Below are positions 14,675-17,583 of a stretch of 17,583 nucleotides of DNA, piece by piece. The stretch is taken from NCBI GenBank assembly GCA_038236965.1, contig JBBRZF010000059.1, positions 1 to 17,583 on the forward strand, given 5' to 3'. Made by a program: the position numbers and the translations under genes. The notes beneath the pieces are model-generated. The model was not told the origin of the DNA and made no database searches. It worked only from the letters and a program-made list of their open reading frames with translations. Position 1 is the first letter of the stretch; each line of letters opens with the position of its first letter. The stretch is from JBBRZF01 sp038236965. Its GTDB lineage: Bacteria; Acidobacteriota; Terriglobia; Terriglobales; Acidobacteriaceae.

Positions 14675-15203
14675 GATGAATCAAATGCCCGCAAACATAG
14701 CCGCAAACAGCAACACTCCCGCGCGCACCACCTTCGCAGACGAACTGCGCATCATCCCTGCGTGGGCCAGCGCGTTCGCTATCTGCGCATTTGTCGCGAT
14801 GCAGTTGATCTTCCAGCTCATCGTACCGACTCGCCCACATCCTCCCAGCCCGCTCACTACGACTCTGCTTGGCTTGTTTGCCGGCGTCGCTGTCGCCATC
14901 TTCATCTTGCTTGTGGGCTATGTAAATGCCGATTCGCGACGTCGCGGCATGAATGCCTGGCTGTGGACGGTCATCGTATTCTTCATCCCCAACGCATTCG
15001 GCTTCATCGTTTACTTCCTTGTGCGGCAGCCCATGTTCACCACTTGCCCGCACTGCGGATCCACGCTGCAACCGCATTTCCGCTACTGTCCCAAGTGCGC
15101 CACACCGCGAATCGCCGTCTGCGGACACTGTTCCACACCCGTCCAGCCCGGCGACCAATTCTGCAATAACTGCGGACGCATGCTCGCCGAACCCATGAAG
15201 TAG
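14667..15203 (+). CDS. membrane protein with C-terminal double zinc ribbon
   Basis: Predicted 178-residue inner-membrane protein of unknown function. Three helices are visible at about 29-53, 64-88 and 95-119. The third, NAWLWTVIVFFIPNAFGFIV, resembles the phospholipase D-nuclease N-terminal (PLDc_N) membrane domain. The C-terminal tail has two Cys4 ribbons: Cys127, 130, 141, 144 (CPHCG...CPKCA) and Cys152, 155, 166, 169 (CGHCS...CNNCG). The gene overlaps the anti-sigma stop by 8 bases and is the third gene of the sigma operon. It may belong to the same signalling pathway as a sensor or partner; that is inference from position. Confidence 0.85.
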   Translation: MSEMNQMPANIAANSNTPARTTFADELRIIPAWASAFAICAFVAMQLIFQLIVPTRPHPPSPLTTTLLGLFAGVAVAIFILLVGYVNADSRRRGMNAWLWTVIVFFIPNAFGFIVYFLVRQPMFTTCPHCGSTLQPHFRYCPKCATPRIAVCGHCSTPVQPGDQFCNNCGRMLAEPMK

Positions 15204-15219
15204 GAGCGGGGCAGTCCCG

Positions 15220-15245
15220 ATTCTTTGAGCCCATTCTTTGAATCC
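15220..15245 (+). repeat. 13-bp direct repeat upstream of the LytTR regulator
   Basis: ATTCTTTGAGCCC (15220-15232) and ATTCTTTGAATCC (15233-15245) match at 11 of 13 positions in tandem. The second copy overlaps the candidate -35 box. Could be a binding site for the regulator itself. Confidence 0.45.
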
Positions 15246-15267
15246 AGTTGCTCCCTCCCGCTATACT
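15238..15267 (+). promoter_or_regulatory. candidate promoter of the LytTR response regulator
   Basis: TTGAAT (15238-15243), an 18-base spacer, and TATACT (15262-15267). Expected transcription start is near 15274, about 20 bases before the ATG. Confidence 0.5.
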
Positions 15268-15294
15268 GATTGCAAACATTGAGTGGGAGTTGGA

Positions 15295-16065
15295 ATGTCA
15301 CTGTCCGTGGTCATAGTCGATGATGAGCAGTTGGCGCGCGACGAACTCGCGTACCTGCTGAAGTCCGTCCCGGAAATCGACGTGGTCGCTCAGGGCAAAA
15401 ATGGTCTGGAAGCCATCAGCCTGGTCAAGGAGTTCTCGCCCGACATCCTGTTCCTCGACGTCCAGATGCCCGGACTCGACGGCTTCGGCGTCATCAAGAA
15501 GCTGCTGGAAAAAAAGTTGCCGCTCCCCCAGATCATATTCGGCACGGCTTTCGACCAGTACGCCGTCAAGGCCTTCGAAGTAAACGCCATCGATTACCTG
15601 CTGAAGCCCTTCGACAGCAAGCGCGTGGAACAGGCAGTGGAGAAGGCTCGCAAGAATCTGGAACCTGCTTCCGACCCGAACGAAAAACTGGACACGCTCG
15701 TCCGCATGCTGGAACAGAACAAGCCGCAGACTTCGAAGATTCTGCTGAAGGCCGCCGGACGTTTGTTCCTGGTGGACCAGAAAGACATCTGCTTCGCGTC
15801 CATCGAAGACGGCGTCATCACCGTGGTGGCCGCCAACATGGAAGGGCAGTCCAACTGCCGGACGCTGGAAGAATTGCTCGCCGCGCTCGACCCCGGCCTT
15901 TTCTGGCGCGCGCACCGTTCCTATCTTGTGAACATCAATCGCATCAAGGAAGTCGTTCCCTGGTTCAAGAGCTCCTACCAGATTCGCATGGACGACAAAA
16001 AGCAGACCGAGATTCCAGTCAGCCGCGCACAGACAAGGCGTCTGCGCGAATTGTTCGGACTTTGA
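15295..16065 (+). CDS. LytTR-family two-component response regulator
   Basis: Predicted 256-residue response regulator, LytR/AlgR type. The receiver domain (about 3-120) has the acidic pair Asp9-Asp10, phospho-acceptor Asp55 in FLDVQMPG, Thr84 and Lys104 in YLLKPFD. A linker leads to the LytTR DNA-binding domain (about 148-256), with ILLKAAGRLFLVDQKDICF and the signature FWRAHRSYLVNINRIKEV. The ATG at 15295 is preferred over the GTG at 15283, because GGGAG lies 5 bases upstream and MSLSVVIVDDE is a normal receiver start. No histidine kinase is adjacent. A tandem repeat lies just upstream and a hairpin follows. Probably monocistronic. Confidence 0.95.
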   Translation: MSLSVVIVDDEQLARDELAYLLKSVPEIDVVAQGKNGLEAISLVKEFSPDILFLDVQMPGLDGFGVIKKLLEKKLPLPQIIFGTAFDQYAVKAFEVNAIDYLLKPFDSKRVEQAVEKARKNLEPASDPNEKLDTLVRMLEQNKPQTSKILLKAAGRLFLVDQKDICFASIEDGVITVVAANMEGQSNCRTLEELLAALDPGLFWRAHRSYLVNINRIKEVVPWFKSSYQIRMDDKKQTEIPVSRAQTRRLRELFGL

Positions 16066-16097
16066 ACAGAAAACTAAAGGCGAAAACCTTGAGCCGT

Positions 16098-16120
16098 ATG
16101 GGGCGCAGGCCCATTTACCT
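16098..16120 (+). terminator. weak terminator after the LytTR gene
   Basis: ATGGG (16098-16102) pairs with CCCAT (16110-16114), followed by TTACCTTT. An alternative pairing, GGGGC (16100-16104) with GCCCC (16125-16129) followed by TTTCTCTC, would exclude it. Confidence 0.35.
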
Positions 16121-16134
16121 TTATGCCCCTTTCT

Positions 16135-16184
16135 CTCATCATGAGTAACGCTTTTGGCCGTAGTGCCCTTTACGGCTGTATAAT
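16135..16184 (+). promoter_or_regulatory. purS promoter region with palindromes
   Basis: A perfect TATAAT lies at 16179-16184, with TTGGCC (16154-16159) as a poor -35 at 19-base spacing. GCCGTA (16157-16162) and TACGGC (16171-16176) form a perfect inverted repeat between the two boxes, and CTCAT-C-ATGAG (16135-16145) lies just upstream. A repressor or activator binding between the boxes is plausible. The predicted leader is only about 11-13 bases. Confidence 0.5.
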
Positions 16185-16202
16185 TCCAGCTATTCGCTAC
16201 CT

Positions 16203-16445
16203 ATGAAAGCTTACGTCTACGTCTCGCTCAAGAAAAGTGTGCTCGATCCACAGGGCAAAACCATTCACGGTGCGCTTACCAAGATGGGTTATAAAGGCGT
16301 CGAAGATATCCGCCAAGGAAAGTATTTCGAGTTGACGCTAACTTCCGCCAGCCATGATGACGCAAAGGCGGAGGTGGAGCGTATGGCGCGTGAAGTCCTG
16401 ACCAATCCGGTCATCGAAGAATTTCGCTACACGCTCGAAGACTAG
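16203..16445 (+). CDS. purS: phosphoribosylformylglycinamidine synthase subunit PurS
   Basis: Small 80-residue subunit that bridges PurL and the glutaminase PurQ in the three-part enzyme making FGAM in de novo purine synthesis. The whole protein matches PurS: the start MKAYVYVSLKKSVLDPQGKT, the helix HGALTKMGYKGVEDIRQGKY, the strand FELTL, a second helix rich in Ala and Glu, and the end VLTNPVIEEFRYTLED. No Shine-Dalgarno precedes the ATG, and the likely leader is very short. purQ and purL, often adjacent, are not within this window; glmS follows instead. Confidence 0.95.
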   Translation: MKAYVYVSLKKSVLDPQGKTIHGALTKMGYKGVEDIRQGKYFELTLTSASHDDAKAEVERMAREVLTNPVIEEFRYTLED

Positions 16446-16555
16446 TTGACCTCGATCCAGGGCTGAAAGCTTCGAATTGGCAGGGGTTCGCGGTATATTC
16501 AATCATCAGGAACTCAGGCATTCTTTCGTACTCTGCGCAGGGGGGGATCAATAAC

Positions 16556-17583
<1,028 letters not shown>

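Noticed and set aside
16446..16555. glmS ribozyme upstream of glmS
   Set aside because: The gap is only 110 bases and I see no recognisable ribozyme core; the ribozyme is known mainly from Firmicutes and some other Gram-positive groups.

Overview
This window reads as ordinary chromosomal DNA of a moderately GC-rich, free-living heterotrophic bacterium. I infer Acidobacteriota (Terriglobia-like) from three things: the gene families, the style of the short intergenic repeats (heptamer CAGTTGC arrays and 10-bp CGCGGAT repeats), and a secreted M1-like protein with a short HxxxH-to-Glu spacing. This assignment is an inference, because no rRNA gene is present. Nearly all the DNA is coding. The one long non-coding stretch is at 7075-7619. 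I see no phage, insertion sequence, CRISPR array, tRNA or rRNA.

Layout. 2-782 (+): the 3' end of purA, a strong terminator, and a small ABM-domain monooxygenase gene. 883-3699 (-): sucC-sucD-ndk-tautomerase, a likely operon behind a good sigma-70 promoter (TTGCGA, 17 bp, TATAAT). It makes succinyl-CoA synthetase and the kinase that equilibrates its nucleoside triphosphate product. It converges on the ABM gene at a symmetrical hairpin. 3895-6064 (-): a two-gene set of a divergent D-Ala-D-Ala-ligase-like ATP-grasp enzyme and a HEAGH zinc metallopeptidase. 6190-7074 (+): an EamA/DMT exporter. 7075-7619: repeat-rich intergenic DNA. 7620-8097 (-): a frameshifted gene for a membrane-anchored protein. 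8180-12153 (-): rlmB, an exported M1-like peptidase homologue that lacks its catalytic Glu, and a beta-CASP metallo-beta-lactamase nuclease. 12238-13479 (+): a thiolase. 13539-15203 (+): an overlapping ECF sigma / zf-HC2 anti-sigma / membrane double-zinc-ribbon operon. 15295-16065 (+): a LytTR response regulator. 16203-16445 (+): an orphan purS behind a palindrome-rich promoter. 16556-end (+): the 5' part of glmS.

Much of this is housekeeping: purine synthesis (purA, purS), the TCA cycle (sucCD), nucleotide balance (ndk), rRNA modification (rlmB), acyl-CoA metabolism (thiolase) and amino-sugar supply for the envelope (glmS). The least explained parts are the ATP-grasp/zinc-peptidase pair, the degenerate exported peptidase translationally coupled to rlmB, the small membrane zinc-ribbon protein locked into a sigma/anti-sigma operon, and the nested inverted repeats and heptamer arrays around eamA. 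I did not find a clear, convincing new defence or biosynthetic system. The ATP-grasp/peptidase pair is the best candidate for undescribed biochemistry.
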